DNA of 64,000 bases from the NCBI RefSeq assembly GCF_900177345.1, contig NZ_FWZT01000005.1:62001-126000 (forward strand), written 5' to 3'. The notes beneath the pieces are model-generated. The model was not told where the DNA came from, did no database searches, and saw only the letters and a list, made by a program, of their open reading frames with translations. This DNA is from Pseudobacteriovorax antillogorgiicola. GTDB lineage: Bacteria > Bdellovibrionota_B > Oligoflexia > Oligoflexales > Oligoflexaceae. How positions within the stretch are numbered: position 1 is the stretch's first letter; each line of letters opens with the position of its first letter. The position numbers and the translations under genes are program-made. This document shows, piece by piece, positions 16,352-25,632 of the stretch.

Positions 16352-16699
16352 TTTGTCAGCCTCGTGACTAAGAAGCCCATCGAGATCCTCATGATCGAAT
16401 AACTTGACCTTATCGACGATGGGCACTCCCTTGGGCAAGTTCTTGCGAATCTTTCTTGGGTCGTGCCCAGTCATCACTACAACTGGAATGCCAAGGCTGA
16501 TACATGAGTTAACCACGGATCGCCCATCACCCAAGCGCATATCGTAGTCTGTCAAGACCAGATCAAAATTTTCAGAATGGAGTAGGTAGGTAGCTTCGGT
16601 GCCACTGTCCATCAAGGTCAATCGATGATTGTCCCCAAAGCAGTTTTCAATCGCTTCGCGAATGGCAAACTCGTCATCAACCACCAAGACATGCTTCAT
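16340..16699 (-). CDS. Stand-alone response-regulator receiver domain
   Basis: The natural start is the ATG at 16699, giving 119 aa. A longer upstream extension in frame is not receiver-like. The protein is a single receiver domain with the acidic pair D8/D9, phosphoacceptor D51 (LVLTDYDMRLGDG), a conserved Thr in VVVMTGHDP, and a Lys near 102-104 (VDKVKLF). No output domain is present, so it works like CheY/Spo0F through protein-protein contact or phosphorelay. No histidine kinase lies near it. Its 3' end overlaps the DUF1499 gene on the opposite strand by 12 bp. Confidence 0.88.
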   Translation of the reverse strand: MKHVLVVDDEFAIREAIENCFGDNHRLTLMDSGTEATYLLHSENFDLVLTDYDMRLGDGRSVVNSCISLGIPVVVMTGHDPRKIRKNLPKGVPIVDKVKLFDHEDLDGLLSHEADKSAL

Positions 16700-16910
16700 A
16701 GCCGCATCCACCCTTCCAGTTATGTCGCACTGTAAGATATACCCTGAGTGTAACAAACCAAAGTATACCCAATGATATTCAGGAGTCCAAAAAAACATTT
16801 GGGGCACTAGGCTTGGCAAGCTTGCAGATAACACCTCAAACCATGAATTTCAGACACCGGATATATGAGACCGGCTTCAGATTACCACCAATAATGTGAA
16901 TAAGACAAGT

Positions 16911-18023
16911 TTAGCGTCGGCTGATCACATCACGGTGATAGTAGTCAACCTCAATAAACTCGGGGCTTGTAGGAAAGTCGTAGCTGTGCAAACCCGATAA
17001 TCCAGGCTTTCCTGATCGCAACCAAGTTTGAATCCACAGCTCTTTCAAGGTGTCGGCTGCAAGGGCTAACTGCTCCACTGCAAATTGGTGATAAGCTTTG
17101 GCGACAGACTCAGGTGACTTGCGCTTAGTTTTTTGCATCGGCTTATATTCTTCTAGGAGCGAGTGCTTGCGATCCAGCTGCAGCAAGTCTTCGACCCGGA
17201 CATGAGACGTCAGTGCTAGACCATAGGCCATTTCCAGATAGTTTTCTGGTTTGTGAGCACCGAGAACTTGCCGCTTAAATGGCTCTCTATCTTTGGCGTA
17301 ATTAAAGACTTCGGCCTTAAGACTCAAGTCAAACGCATCGACAACCCGGGACTCAAAAAAGCTGTGCAACCCATTTTGCTTGCTTAGCTGGCCGTCATAG
17401 TTTGACGAGGTATGCAAAGGATTACCAAGGTCACCGACGAAGTGAGAAAGCAAACCCATTTCCAAAAGTGCTTTGTTCAAACGCTCGACTTGCTCACTCC
17501 TTTTAAAAGACTTGCTCTTCGGATTCTGCATCGCCATCTCCCTAAGATAGGCTTCTATGCGCGTTGCAAGTTGATTGACCCGAAATGTTACATGACCAGC
17601 GCGACGAAGCTTTTCCTTCATATTGTCACCAGCCGGACAAACATCTTGGTGTTCGGCGCAGTTCTTTTTAATATTTGCTTCAAGTGCTGCTATGGTCATG
17701 GGAACCACAGCCATGGACGGCTTCTTGCCTTTGGGATAAACGAACTCTAAATCGATGAAGTGGGTCGGTGCATTCTCTTGCACCACAAAATTATTACCCC
17801 CGCGCCACACGGTATCAGGTGTATTGGCGAGATGGGCTAGCATATGCTCTTTGGAAACCATCAGCTTCGCGAAGTCTTCAGAAACTCTCGGGTCCTCTGC
17901 TAGCAATCTTGCCGCTACAATGGTGATCACCTCGTGACCCCGTTGGCCCCACGCAAACAGCGGGCTATGAATACTTGCAAAGCCTAATACAAAGACAAGC
18001 AGACTCACGAAAAATCGATTCAA
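16911..18023 (-). CDS. Secreted S1/P1-type nuclease
   Basis: I place the start at TTG 18023, which has AAGGAG 6 nt upstream and opens a clean signal peptide (MNRFFVSLLVFVLGFASIHSPLFA). Cleavage would leave W25 as the new N-terminus. In this family the free N-terminal Trp binds zinc, which strongly supports this start. Further family motifs are WGQRGHE, THFIDLE and HFVGDLGNPLHTSSNYDGQ with LHSFFE. These supply the His/Asp ligands of the trinuclear zinc site. The 370-aa pre-protein should be a zinc-dependent single-strand nuclease/3'-nucleotidase, useful for nucleic-acid and phosphate scavenging. It is divergent from the phoX-like gene. Confidence 0.9.
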   Translation of the reverse strand: MNRFFVSLLVFVLGFASIHSPLFAWGQRGHEVITIVAARLLAEDPRVSEDFAKLMVSKEHMLAHLANTPDTVWRGGNNFVVQENAPTHFIDLEFVYPKGKKPSMAVVPMTIAALEANIKKNCAEHQDVCPAGDNMKEKLRRAGHVTFRVNQLATRIEAYLREMAMQNPKSKSFKRSEQVERLNKALLEMGLLSHFVGDLGNPLHTSSNYDGQLSKQNGLHSFFESRVVDAFDLSLKAEVFNYAKDREPFKRQVLGAHKPENYLEMAYGLALTSHVRVEDLLQLDRKHSLLEEYKPMQKTKRKSPESVAKAYHQFAVEQLALAADTLKELWIQTWLRSGKPGLSGLHSYDFPTSPEFIEVDYYHRDVISRR

Positions 18024-18325
18024 GACGAACTCCTTGATGCTAAACCCAAACGATACGGCAGCCCATACATTGCATATTTTTGTCCAAAAGTCTCTGGAAA
18101 CCAAAATTTCGCTATAAGTCTTGAATTTTTTGGGATAAAAATTCTCCCAGACTTTACGAGATCTTTTTCAAATTTACACCTGGCGAGATCTATAAACCTC
18201 CCATTCGAAAATTTGAGTTCGCTAGTAAGCAACTGAAATCACCTATTTTTAGAAGCTTCTGGGACGCCCTAGGTGATTTGAACCATGGACTTATCGCAAT
18301 GGTAACCCAAAGAAAGGAGATCGTG
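18024..18325. other. Divergent control region between nuclease and PhoX-like genes
   Basis: These 302 bp separate two divergently transcribed, phosphate-related exported enzymes. The region is AT-rich around 18110-18180. I could not assign a -35/-10 pair or a convincing Pho box by eye. Confidence 0.45.
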
Positions 18326-19684
18326 ATGTCGATTTCAAGACGAACACTTTTTGCCACAGGTGCCGCAACCGTAGGCACAATGAGCGGCTTAGGCTCGATG
18401 GTCGCTGCTGCCGCTCCTAAGAAAGGCAAAGCAGGAAAAGCCTGTCGACCCATCCGAGGCTACGGCAGGCTTTTAAAGGACCCCATGGGACTGCTCGATT
18501 TGCCCAAAGGTTTTCAGTATCGCATTCTTTCTAAAGAAAAAGACGCTCTCACAGAGGGGGCTATCGTTCCCTCCAGTCATGATGGAATGGCAGCATTTTC
18601 CGCAGGTCCTGGCAAAACATATTTGGTGAGAAACCACGAGCTAGAGCCTGAAGATATTGTGGAAGAAAGTCTCACCCCTGTCGAGCACATTGCTGGAACA
18701 GTTTACGATCCAGAGGCCAAGGCTGGTGGTACAACAACCTTGCTGGTGGATCAAGACCGTCGGCTTATCAAAGACTTTATCAGCCTATCAGGTACGTTAA
18801 ACAACTGCGCAGGTGGTAAAACACCTTGGTATACTTGGCTAAGCTGCGAAGAAGATTCCAGCACTCTAGGAAAACCTCACGGCTACGTGTTCGAAGTTGA
18901 TCCAAGAGGCATAGGAAACCCTGAACCCATCATCGCCATGGGTCGTTTCGATCACGAAGCAGTGTGTTTCGATCGTGATGGACTCGCCTACCTTACCGAG
19001 GATGCAGACTCCCCATTCGGGTGCTTCTATCGCTTCACTCCAACGGAACTCTTTGGTGGTATCGGGAGTCTTCATAAAGGTGGAAGTCTAGCGGCGATGG
19101 CCGTGGCTGGGCTGGGAAAAACCGACTTGTCCATCATCCAAACCCAGGGAATCTGCTTACCAGTCACATGGATTCCTGTTCCCAATGTGAATCCCACTGA
19201 TAAAGAAATTCCAGTCAGAGAGCAGATGTTCGGCCTAGGAGCGACTCCGATTCCCAAGGCAGAGGGAACGTGGCTTGGAAATGATGGCAATATTTGGTTC
19301 GTTTCCAGCCGCGGAGATGGCCCCGAAGCCGAAGACGCTGAAGACATCAGCGCCGCCCTGCATAGTGGTCAAATATGGAAGTACAACCCATATCAACAGA
19401 CCATCGAACTTATTGCGCTGATTCCTAAAGGTTCACCATATGACGAGCCAGACAATATCACAGCTGGTCCCCATGGATTTGCAGTTGCGTGTACCGATGG
19501 CGACGATGATCAATGGTTAATCGGCGTTACTGATGAAGGTAAAGTTTTTCCATTTGGCTTTAATGCCCTCAATGATGAGGAATTTGCTGGTGCAACCTTT
19601 GCACCGGATGGTCAAACTCTATTCGTTAATCTTCAAGGACCTCCTGGCATCACATTTGCGATCTGGGGGCCCTGGCAACGCTAA
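18326..19684 (+). CDS. PhoX-family (DUF839) Tat-exported phosphatase-like protein
   Basis: The ATG at 18326 has AAAGGAG 7 nt upstream and starts a twin-arginine signal (SISRRTLFATGAATVG...) ending near VAAAAPKK. The 452-aa product matches the PhoX/DUF839 beta-propeller family: LVRNHELEPE near 108-117, AGTVYDPEAKAGGTTTL near 130-146, a CAGGKTPWYTWLSCEED motif near 165-181, and GRFDHEAVCFD near 205-215. PhoX enzymes are Ca/Fe-dependent alkaline phosphatases in marine bacteria, folded before Tat export. The Cys and Glu in the W-x-x-C-E-E motif are the expected iron/calcium ligands. It is divergent from the nuclease gene, consistent with phosphate acquisition. Confidence 0.88.
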   Translation: MSISRRTLFATGAATVGTMSGLGSMVAAAAPKKGKAGKACRPIRGYGRLLKDPMGLLDLPKGFQYRILSKEKDALTEGAIVPSSHDGMAAFSAGPGKTYLVRNHELEPEDIVEESLTPVEHIAGTVYDPEAKAGGTTTLLVDQDRRLIKDFISLSGTLNNCAGGKTPWYTWLSCEEDSSTLGKPHGYVFEVDPRGIGNPEPIIAMGRFDHEAVCFDRDGLAYLTEDADSPFGCFYRFTPTELFGGIGSLHKGGSLAAMAVAGLGKTDLSIIQTQGICLPVTWIPVPNVNPTDKEIPVREQMFGLGATPIPKAEGTWLGNDGNIWFVSSRGDGPEAEDAEDISAALHSGQIWKYNPYQQTIELIALIPKGSPYDEPDNITAGPHGFAVACTDGDDDQWLIGVTDEGKVFPFGFNALNDEEFAGATFAPDGQTLFVNLQGPPGITFAIWGPWQR

Positions 19685-19841
19685 AAATACAGCTTTTCCT
19701 GACATAAGAGCAAGTCACCAGACTTGCCCACCTTCCTATCGGTAGTCTCAATTTCTTGAGCATTTCTGTATTGTTTCCATTTTCAAGTACCCCCATTCTA
19801 ATAGCCGTTCAGAAACTATAATTTTAATTCAGGGATTGTTT

Positions 19842-20696
19842 ATGAAGTCACTTTTCTTGTGGATCAGTGGTGCCGTGCTCGCCTATTCATCACCAAGCTT
19901 AGCCTTTCCAGAATGGGGTAAAGACTTAACAAGTCTAGAGGCGAGCCTTGGTCAACAGCTTACCGATCCGTATAACTATGAGGGCATCGTCGCACTATCA
20001 AACTGCTCCGGCTCTTTGGTGCGATTCGATGATAGCCTCGATACCGACCCAGCGTTGGTGCTAACCAATGGCCACTGCGTTGGTAGAATTCCCCCAGGGA
20101 CGGCATTGTATCAACGCAGCTCACGGAAATCATTTACGATCCTAAGTCCCTCAGGATCGCGACTAGGGTCGGTGCTAGCTAGCAAACTGATATATGGAAC
20201 GATGACAGACACCGATATGGCGATCTATGAATTGCGTGACAGTTACTCCACCATACGGCAGCGATTTGACACTGAAGCACTCACCATAGCAAGGGATTAT
20301 GTGGAGCTAGGTTCTACCATTGAAGTAATTTCTGGTTATTGGCGCCGGGGTTACACTTGTGAGGCAGAGTCAATTGTCTTTAGTTTGCAAGAAGGTGATT
20401 GGTTTTTTAAGGATTCGATTCGCTATAGCCGCCCAGGTTGTGAGGTGATCGGTGGTACCTCAGGTTCACCCATTGTTTTAGCTGCTAGCCGCATTGTTGT
20501 AGGCGTGAACAATACGATCAATGAAAGCGGTCGCCGCTGCCAGATCAATAACCCTTGCGAGATTGATAAAACTGGCAAGGTTACCTACGAACGAGGTATT
20601 GGTTACGGTCAGCAAATTTCTTGGCTTTATACATGTAGAGATGAATCCGGCACTATTGACTTAAAAGTCGAAGGCTGTGTTTTACCGCAACCTTAG
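19842..20696 (+). CDS. Secreted trypsin/V8-like serine protease
   Basis: The ATG at 19842 has AGGGA 6 nt upstream; a TTG six bases earlier is less likely. The 284-aa protein begins with a signal peptide (MKSLFLWISGAVLAYSSPSLA). The chymotrypsin-fold triad is visible as H78 in LTNGHC, D125 in TDTDMAIYE, and S207 in GGTSGSP. Cysteine pairs (55/79 and others) should form disulfides. The S1-pocket residues cannot be judged by eye. Its natural substrate is unknown. It would act in the periplasm or outside and could serve predation or nutrient release. Confidence 0.88.
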   Translation: MKSLFLWISGAVLAYSSPSLAFPEWGKDLTSLEASLGQQLTDPYNYEGIVALSNCSGSLVRFDDSLDTDPALVLTNGHCVGRIPPGTALYQRSSRKSFTILSPSGSRLGSVLASKLIYGTMTDTDMAIYELRDSYSTIRQRFDTEALTIARDYVELGSTIEVISGYWRRGYTCEAESIVFSLQEGDWFFKDSIRYSRPGCEVIGGTSGSPIVLAASRIVVGVNNTINESGRRCQINNPCEIDKTGKVTYERGIGYGQQISWLYTCRDESGTIDLKVEGCVLPQP

Positions 20697-20733
20697 TGTC
20701 AGATTCCTTTGATGGATACCCTTCTGTTGTGAA

Positions 20734-20763
20734 CTCATGCCGGAATTGTGCTTCTGGCATGAG
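20734..20763. promoter_or_regulatory. Perfect inverted repeat between protease and XRE regulator
   Basis: CTCATGCC (20734-20741) and GGCATGAG (20756-20763) form an 8-bp perfect dyad with a 14-nt centre. It lacks a T-tract. It can be read as a weak terminator of the protease gene or as an operator upstream of the XRE regulator. Confidence 0.5.
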
Positions 20764-20882
20764 AGTCTTATAACCCGCCTAGTCTGTCGTGATGTTTTTT
20801 CTGGGAAAGTTATAGAATATTCTTGAGTGCTTCTGTTGTGGGTGCTTACAAGAAACTTCTAATTTTCTATATGGTGGATACT

Positions 20883-21566
20883 ATGGAACGAGCAATCTCT
20901 AATCGCGAAAGTTTAACCAAGGCTGATGATCGCTATCTCCCCGCTCATCTCGCCACGAAAATCACGTTTCTTAGAAAACTTTTGCGCATGTCACAAGCTA
21001 AACTAGCATCCCAGGCTGGTGTTTCTCTCCGCTCGATTCAACGAATGGAAAGCCAGGAAACCGACCCATTGCTGAGTCATATGATGCAGGTTGCCAAAGC
21101 TTTATCTGTAACTCTATCGGACTTATTTGCTCCTACTGATCAAAGACTTCGGCAGGTCTCTATCCAATGCTCTCCTGAAGAGTATGATACGATGATTCAC
21201 ACCATCCGCACCTCTGACCCTGATCCCAACAACATTCAAGAGCAGTGTCGTCGCCTCATCGCGCAAGTGGATCACATTCCGACCCAATCGCTGAATCCAC
21301 AAAATGCCTTTATTCTTTCTCTGAAAGGCTACTCAAAGATCACAAGCAAGGTGATCGAACCGGTCGATTCGCGCTTTTTGCACGTTATCGCAAATATTTT
21401 CGAGAAGGTTGTTCACAGTCAGGATCGAGCCTATATCTTTGATGGACCCTTATTCCCTCATCAAGGCTTAGGTGTGCAAAACCTTATCTCGGTTTTAAGC
21501 CGACGCCGGGAGCAGTCTCGCCTGCTTGTGATAGCAACCCATGGCTCTGAGTCTCCACTCAACTAG
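20883..21566 (+). CDS. XRE-family transcriptional regulator
   Basis: I prefer the ATG at 20883 (227 aa), preceded by GGTGG at a 4-5 nt spacing. Longer in-frame starts at 20823 (TTG) and 20871 (ATG) lack a ribosome site. A Cro/C1 helix-turn-helix occupies about 24-82: ITFLRKLLRMSQAKLASQAGVSLRSIQRMESQETDP then a VAKALSVTLSDLF end. The C-terminal 140 residues are a helical domain with no family I recognise; they may sense a ligand or form a dimer. The dyad at 20734-20763 could be its operator, which would make it autoregulated. This last point is inference. Confidence 0.82.
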   Translation: MERAISNRESLTKADDRYLPAHLATKITFLRKLLRMSQAKLASQAGVSLRSIQRMESQETDPLLSHMMQVAKALSVTLSDLFAPTDQRLRQVSIQCSPEEYDTMIHTIRTSDPDPNNIQEQCRRLIAQVDHIPTQSLNPQNAFILSLKGYSKITSKVIEPVDSRFLHVIANIFEKVVHSQDRAYIFDGPLFPHQGLGVQNLISVLSRRREQSRLLVIATHGSESPLN

Positions 21567-21611
21567 CTAATCAATCACGCAAGCCTTAAGGGCGAGTCCG
21601 CCCTACCACAC

Positions 21612-22469
21612 CTACTGATAAGCTTGTTGTGCCTTAAGAGCAGAGTTTTTAAGCCATTGCCATAGAGCCTTGGATTCATGAGGACTAAAGTCAAACTGTG
21701 GAGGCATTAAAAGGCCCCGGGGCACAGCATCCATCTTTTGAAACTTTACATGGAGCAGAAGATTTTCGGGGCTTCGCTTCTGATAAATAGCCAGAGGCTC
21801 GACAAAATCCCAGCCGAATGTGGCTCCTACGGACCGAACGCCGTGACAATATTGGCAACGACTGGCAAAGATCTTCAAGCCAATGTCCGTTTCCGGACTA
21901 CTGTTAACACTAAACTGCTTTAGCCAAGACTTGTAATTAATCATTTCGATAGCCTCAAGACTTGTTGTAAAGCGAAATGGATTCAAGCCGGCGCGGTGAT
22001 CTTTAAGTGGAACACGATCGTGAGATATCACCAATTTATTAGTCGTAAAAACTAGAGGGCGAGGATCATTAAATCGCGAGTCCTTGCGCATCAGTTTAGG
22101 AAACGGCTGAGGATTGCCCTTTGGACCGATCATTTTTACGGCAATAAAGGGATCAAAACTATGATCTTGGATTAGAGCCATTGGGATAGGAACTCTCATA
22201 CCATTGCTGATATGAAGCAGGGCTGTATCTTTATTGCTGTCATAACTTTTTAGCAGGTGAGAGAGATAGTAACCCTGATAATCTGATTTCTTTTGATACT
22301 GGACATCGAATAGGTTTTTACTTATCAAATTCGGAATATCGATGGATTTCTGATTAACTGGCTTAACGAACTTTTGAAAGTGGTTGCCCTGCCCTCTCTC
22401 CCAAACTTTTATCGGTTGAGCGGCTAGGGACTCAGCAAAGGCAAGTAGCAACAATACGATGGGGAACAT
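21612..22469 (-). CDS. Exported monohaem cytochrome c-like protein
   Basis: The ATG at 22469 has GGAGG 6 nt upstream and starts a signal peptide (MFPIVLLLLAFAESLAA). The mature 285-aa pre-protein has a non-haem N-terminal domain (about 20-180), which contains a GNPQPFPKLMRK segment with an oxidoreductase molybdopterin/sulfite-oxidase-like flavour that I cannot confirm. A C-terminal cytochrome c domain follows, with haem motif C205-Q-Y-C208-H209. A Met in LLMPPQFDF near 262 is a probable axial ligand. The ending, typical of cytochrome c, is a helix with LWQWLKN. It should reside in the periplasm and carry one electron. The partner is unknown; no oxidase lies beside it. Confidence 0.8.
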   Translation of the reverse strand: MFPIVLLLLAFAESLAAQPIKVWERGQGNHFQKFVKPVNQKSIDIPNLISKNLFDVQYQKKSDYQGYYLSHLLKSYDSNKDTALLHISNGMRVPIPMALIQDHSFDPFIAVKMIGPKGNPQPFPKLMRKDSRFNDPRPLVFTTNKLVISHDRVPLKDHRAGLNPFRFTTSLEAIEMINYKSWLKQFSVNSSPETDIGLKIFASRCQYCHGVRSVGATFGWDFVEPLAIYQKRSPENLLLHVKFQKMDAVPRGLLMPPQFDFSPHESKALWQWLKNSALKAQQAYQ

Positions 22470-22552
22470 AAATAACCTCCAGTTAACTCTGGTAGGTATG
22501 GAGCAAGCTCTGTTCCACAATGGCTTACAATATATTTTCGCTAACTTAGACG

Positions 22553-22578
22553 TGCCTTGCGGTATATCCCGCAAGGCA
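22553..22578 (-). terminator. Terminator-like hairpin after pckA
   Basis: A perfect 10-bp stem (TGCCTTGCGG/CCGCAAGGCA) with a 6-nt loop lies 14 bp after the pckA stop on the minus strand. No run of T follows, so it may act with Rho or protect the mRNA end. Confidence 0.6.
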
Positions 22579-22591
22579 TCTGTTGGAAGTG

Positions 22592-24160
22592 CTACTTCAT
22601 CCCATCAATCACAGCCTGAGGAACTTGGTCCTCGTACTGCTTGAAATTTTCTTGGAACTTTTTCTTAAGTAGTTCTGCTTTTCTTCGATACTCGTCTTGA
22701 TCTTGCCAGGCATTGATTGGACGAAGTTTCTCTGTAGCAAAACCATCCAGAACAGTCGGTATTTTTAAGCCAAAGAAGCCATCATCTTCAAAGCTGCCAT
22801 CTGCTAGCTCACCATTCTGAATGCCATGAATGATACGCCGGGTTTCAGCAATGCCATAACGCTTACCAACCCCAAATGCGCCTCCAAACCAGCCGGTATT
22901 CACCAACCACACCCGTGCATCCTGTTGTTTGACTTTGGCTTCAAGAAGCTCAGCGTACTTCATAGGGTGCCACATCATAAAGGCACCACCAAAGCAAGGG
23001 CTAAAGGTTGCTTTCGGCTCAACAACACCCATTTCTGTTCCGGGTATTTTAGATGTGTAGCCGCTGATAAAGTGGTAAATGGCCTGCTCTGGAGTCAGCA
23101 AACTCACCGGAGGTAGAACCCCAAAGGCATCCGCAGTAAGGAAGATCACATCCTTTGGATGCTGGCCCACACATGGATGCTGCACGTTTTTAATAAATTC
23201 TATAGGATAAGAAACCCTGGTATTAGGGGTAATGCTTTCATCGGTATAGTCGACCTGCCGTGTATGATCGTCCAAGACAACATTTTCGAGGAGTGCACCA
23301 TAGCGAATCGCATGGTAGATATCGGGTTCAGATTCTTCTTTGAGATCGATACACTTCGCGTAGCAACCGCCTTCGATATTAAAGACTCCATCATCCGTCC
23401 AGCAGATTTCATCGTCGCCGATGAGTAGTCGCTCTTCATCTGTACTCAAAGTTGTTTTTCCAGTTCCAGACAAACCGAAGAAAAGGCTTACATCGCCATC
23501 CTTGCTAGCATTGGCACTGCAGTGCATAGACAAGACTTCGTTCTTCGGCATCAGATAGTTCATGATGGTGAAGACACCTTTTTTCATCTCACCCGCATAT
23601 TGAGTTCCAAGAATCACCATTTCCCGTTTCTCTAGGTGAAGATCAACGCTGGTCTTGCTTGTCATATAAGAAGTATGACGGTTTGCGGGGAAAGACCCTG
23701 CATTATATATCACATAATCTGGTTCGCCAAAGGCATCTAGCTCTTCTTGAGAAGGGCGAATCAGCATGTTTTTCATAAAGAGTGCATGATAAGGACGGCT
23801 ACATATGATTCGCACTTTCACCCGATACTTGGGGTCCCAACCAGCAAACCCGTCGACAACATAGAGCCGCTCACAGGTGTTCAGGTAGTCCAGAGCACGT
23901 TCCTTATTGACTTCGAAGGTCTCGTCATCGATCTTCATGTTAACGTCACCCCACCATACATTATCACGACTTTCGGGATGATCGACGATTCTTTTATCTT
24001 TTGGAGATCGGCCTGTCTTTTCTCCTGAATAGGCAACCAATGCGCCCTTATCAGTTAGCTTAGAAGACTGATCGAAACGAATCGCATGTTCGTAGAGAAC
24101 GGCAGTTTCGGTATTGCGGAAAACATTTTTACAATCGATTTGGTATTGGTTTAGTTCCAT
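22592..24160 (-). CDS. pckA: Phosphoenolpyruvate carboxykinase (ATP)
   Basis: This 522-aa cytoplasmic enzyme converts oxaloacetate and ATP to phosphoenolpyruvate, CO2 and ADP, the first step of gluconeogenesis. The length and motifs fit the ATP-dependent class. GEKTGRSPKDKR lies near 46-57, the P-loop GLSGTGKTT at 229-237, a GDDEICWTDDGVFNIEGGCYAK metal/kinase segment at 248-269, and a SPCFGGAF motif near 386. The ribosome site AAGGAG is 7 nt before the ATG. Having this enzyme suggests growth on amino acids or organic acids, in line with a predatory or scavenging lifestyle. An inverted TTGCAA element lies just upstream (24189-24208). Confidence 0.96.
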   Translation of the reverse strand: MELNQYQIDCKNVFRNTETAVLYEHAIRFDQSSKLTDKGALVAYSGEKTGRSPKDKRIVDHPESRDNVWWGDVNMKIDDETFEVNKERALDYLNTCERLYVVDGFAGWDPKYRVKVRIICSRPYHALFMKNMLIRPSQEELDAFGEPDYVIYNAGSFPANRHTSYMTSKTSVDLHLEKREMVILGTQYAGEMKKGVFTIMNYLMPKNEVLSMHCSANASKDGDVSLFFGLSGTGKTTLSTDEERLLIGDDEICWTDDGVFNIEGGCYAKCIDLKEESEPDIYHAIRYGALLENVVLDDHTRQVDYTDESITPNTRVSYPIEFIKNVQHPCVGQHPKDVIFLTADAFGVLPPVSLLTPEQAIYHFISGYTSKIPGTEMGVVEPKATFSPCFGGAFMMWHPMKYAELLEAKVKQQDARVWLVNTGWFGGAFGVGKRYGIAETRRIIHGIQNGELADGSFEDDGFFGLKIPTVLDGFATEKLRPINAWQDQDEYRRKAELLKKKFQENFKQYEDQVPQAVIDGMK

Positions 24161-24188
24161 GTCTCACTCCTTGGTACAAACGTGTCCG

Positions 24189-24208
24189 TTGCAATTTCTA
24201 ATTTGCAA
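24189..24208 (-). promoter_or_regulatory. Paired TTGCAA element upstream of pckA
   Basis: Two self-palindromic TTGCAA hexamers are 8 bp apart, giving a 20-bp near-symmetric site 29-48 bp before the pckA start. This looks like a dimeric repressor or activator site. No clear -10/-35 was identified next to it. Confidence 0.4.
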
Positions 24209-24308
24209 TGGTCGTGCCTAAAACAATCTCACCAAGGTGTTACATTTTTCCTTTCTTCATGCAGGTTGTAGGAATATTACAAACAGGAACCAATCGACAC
24301 ATCTACAC

Positions 24309-24337
24309 TTGAAGTGATTTAACTCTGAATCGATGAT
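24309..24337 (+). promoter_or_regulatory. Weak candidate promoter for the gene at 24415
   Basis: TTGAAG (24309-24314) and GATGAT (24332-24337) are 17 bp apart, 78 bp before the ATG. Each box matches about 4 of 6 consensus bases. Confidence 0.3.
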
Positions 24338-24414
24338 TTGATCCACTGTCAGAGCAACGCAGAGTAGGTAGAGTTTACCCAGGGGCATATCCCCACGAAA
24401 CCAGCTAGCCTGAT

Positions 24415-25596
24415 ATGATAGGGGTGAGTGAACGTCACCTTGAGCAGGTTATGTGGACTGAAAAGCTGGTTGAACAATTTAAAGAAGACATTAAGGCAGA
24501 ACTCGACCATGTTGAAAATCAGGAAGGTCAGGAAGGTCGTGATCGTGTCATCCAAGCGAGGATTGCACAGCTAGAGCAAGGAACTGATAGCGAAAGCCTA
24601 CTCCAACTGTATATATACCTAGTATCGTCTCTCGTATTACACGTTCGAACCAAGAATCTTACCCCTCAGCGAGTGAAGAAGACAATCACCCTCGCCAACT
24701 CGATTCTTCTAGCCCAGGGAATTAAGGAGAATACCTCACGGCTGTCGTTTCTCCATGGTGAGCTGCACTCGATATGGAGCCAGATTGAGTGGCAAGGCGG
24801 CCATCATTGGCAGGCTGCATGGCATCAGTTTCTAGGTTATCAGGTCACCCGAGGTGCGAATCATCGAGAACAAGGCTTTCAGCAGCTCACTATGGCGAAC
24901 CGAGCCCTGCGGCTTGGTCATGTAGATTCAGCTTTGGAAGGTTACTACAAAGCTCAGGACTTACTTTCCGGAGATTGGCTTGATAAATGCCAAGTTAACA
25001 TTATTCGATCTTTGCGTCTCGCAGATCGAAGAGACGAATCGCGATCGATTATTGAGTCTACATTGGCGAAGACCGAGATAAGCCCATCTTTGCATTCTGA
25101 AATTATCTGGGAGAAGTTAGTACACGATTTGCTCGATAATGGGGATCTCAACCCAATGCTCAAGTCGGTAAAGAAGAAGCAACCCCACCATTCCACCAGT
25201 CACATCATTGAAGTCTGTCTTTGGGCTATGATCCACCCGTCGAAGAACTGGCTTCAGAGAATTCCCAGCTTAGAGAACTTAAAGCGAAAACCAGACTTAA
25301 AGCCCGCCCGCGGTGATATATTCTACGAGGCCGCAAAAACCATTTTTGAGTGCTATGACTCCGATATCCCACTCAATCGCAGACTGACGTCTCTAGGTGA
25401 AAAGCTCGCTCTCCAAAATACCCAACTCAATGTTGATAAAGAGCTGCTGGTCTGGGCCGCCTCCACTCGCTGGCTGATCCGATCTCGAAATCAGATCCTT
25501 ACAAAGATCACTTTGAAAGAGTATCAGAGCCTTTGTCAGAAGCTTTCGTCTGGCAAATCGATCGACCTACTAGGTTTGGGTAACCTAGACTCCTGA
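24415..25596 (+). CDS. Helical repeat protein of unknown function
   Basis: The 393-aa protein is predicted soluble and almost all alpha-helical. The spacing of A/L/Y/W residues (for example LGHVDSALEGYYKAQDLL near 163-180 and SLRLADRRDESRSIIES near 196-212) resembles tetratricopeptide repeats. No signal peptide or catalytic motif was seen. The start is uncertain: the ATG at 24415 has no good ribosome site, and GTG 24424 or ATG 24451 (after GAGCAGG) are alternatives. It is divergent from pckA and convergent with a stand-alone receiver gene. It could be a signalling scaffold, but this rests only on the repeat-like character. Confidence 0.7.
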   Translation: MIGVSERHLEQVMWTEKLVEQFKEDIKAELDHVENQEGQEGRDRVIQARIAQLEQGTDSESLLQLYIYLVSSLVLHVRTKNLTPQRVKKTITLANSILLAQGIKENTSRLSFLHGELHSIWSQIEWQGGHHWQAAWHQFLGYQVTRGANHREQGFQQLTMANRALRLGHVDSALEGYYKAQDLLSGDWLDKCQVNIIRSLRLADRRDESRSIIESTLAKTEISPSLHSEIIWEKLVHDLLDNGDLNPMLKSVKKKQPHHSTSHIIEVCLWAMIHPSKNWLQRIPSLENLKRKPDLKPARGDIFYEAAKTIFECYDSDIPLNRRLTSLGEKLALQNTQLNVDKELLVWAASTRWLIRSRNQILTKITLKEYQSLCQKLSSGKSIDLLGLGNLDS

Positions 25597-25632
25597 AGTG
25601 AGCAACAAGGCTGGGTCCGCGGAATGAATGTC

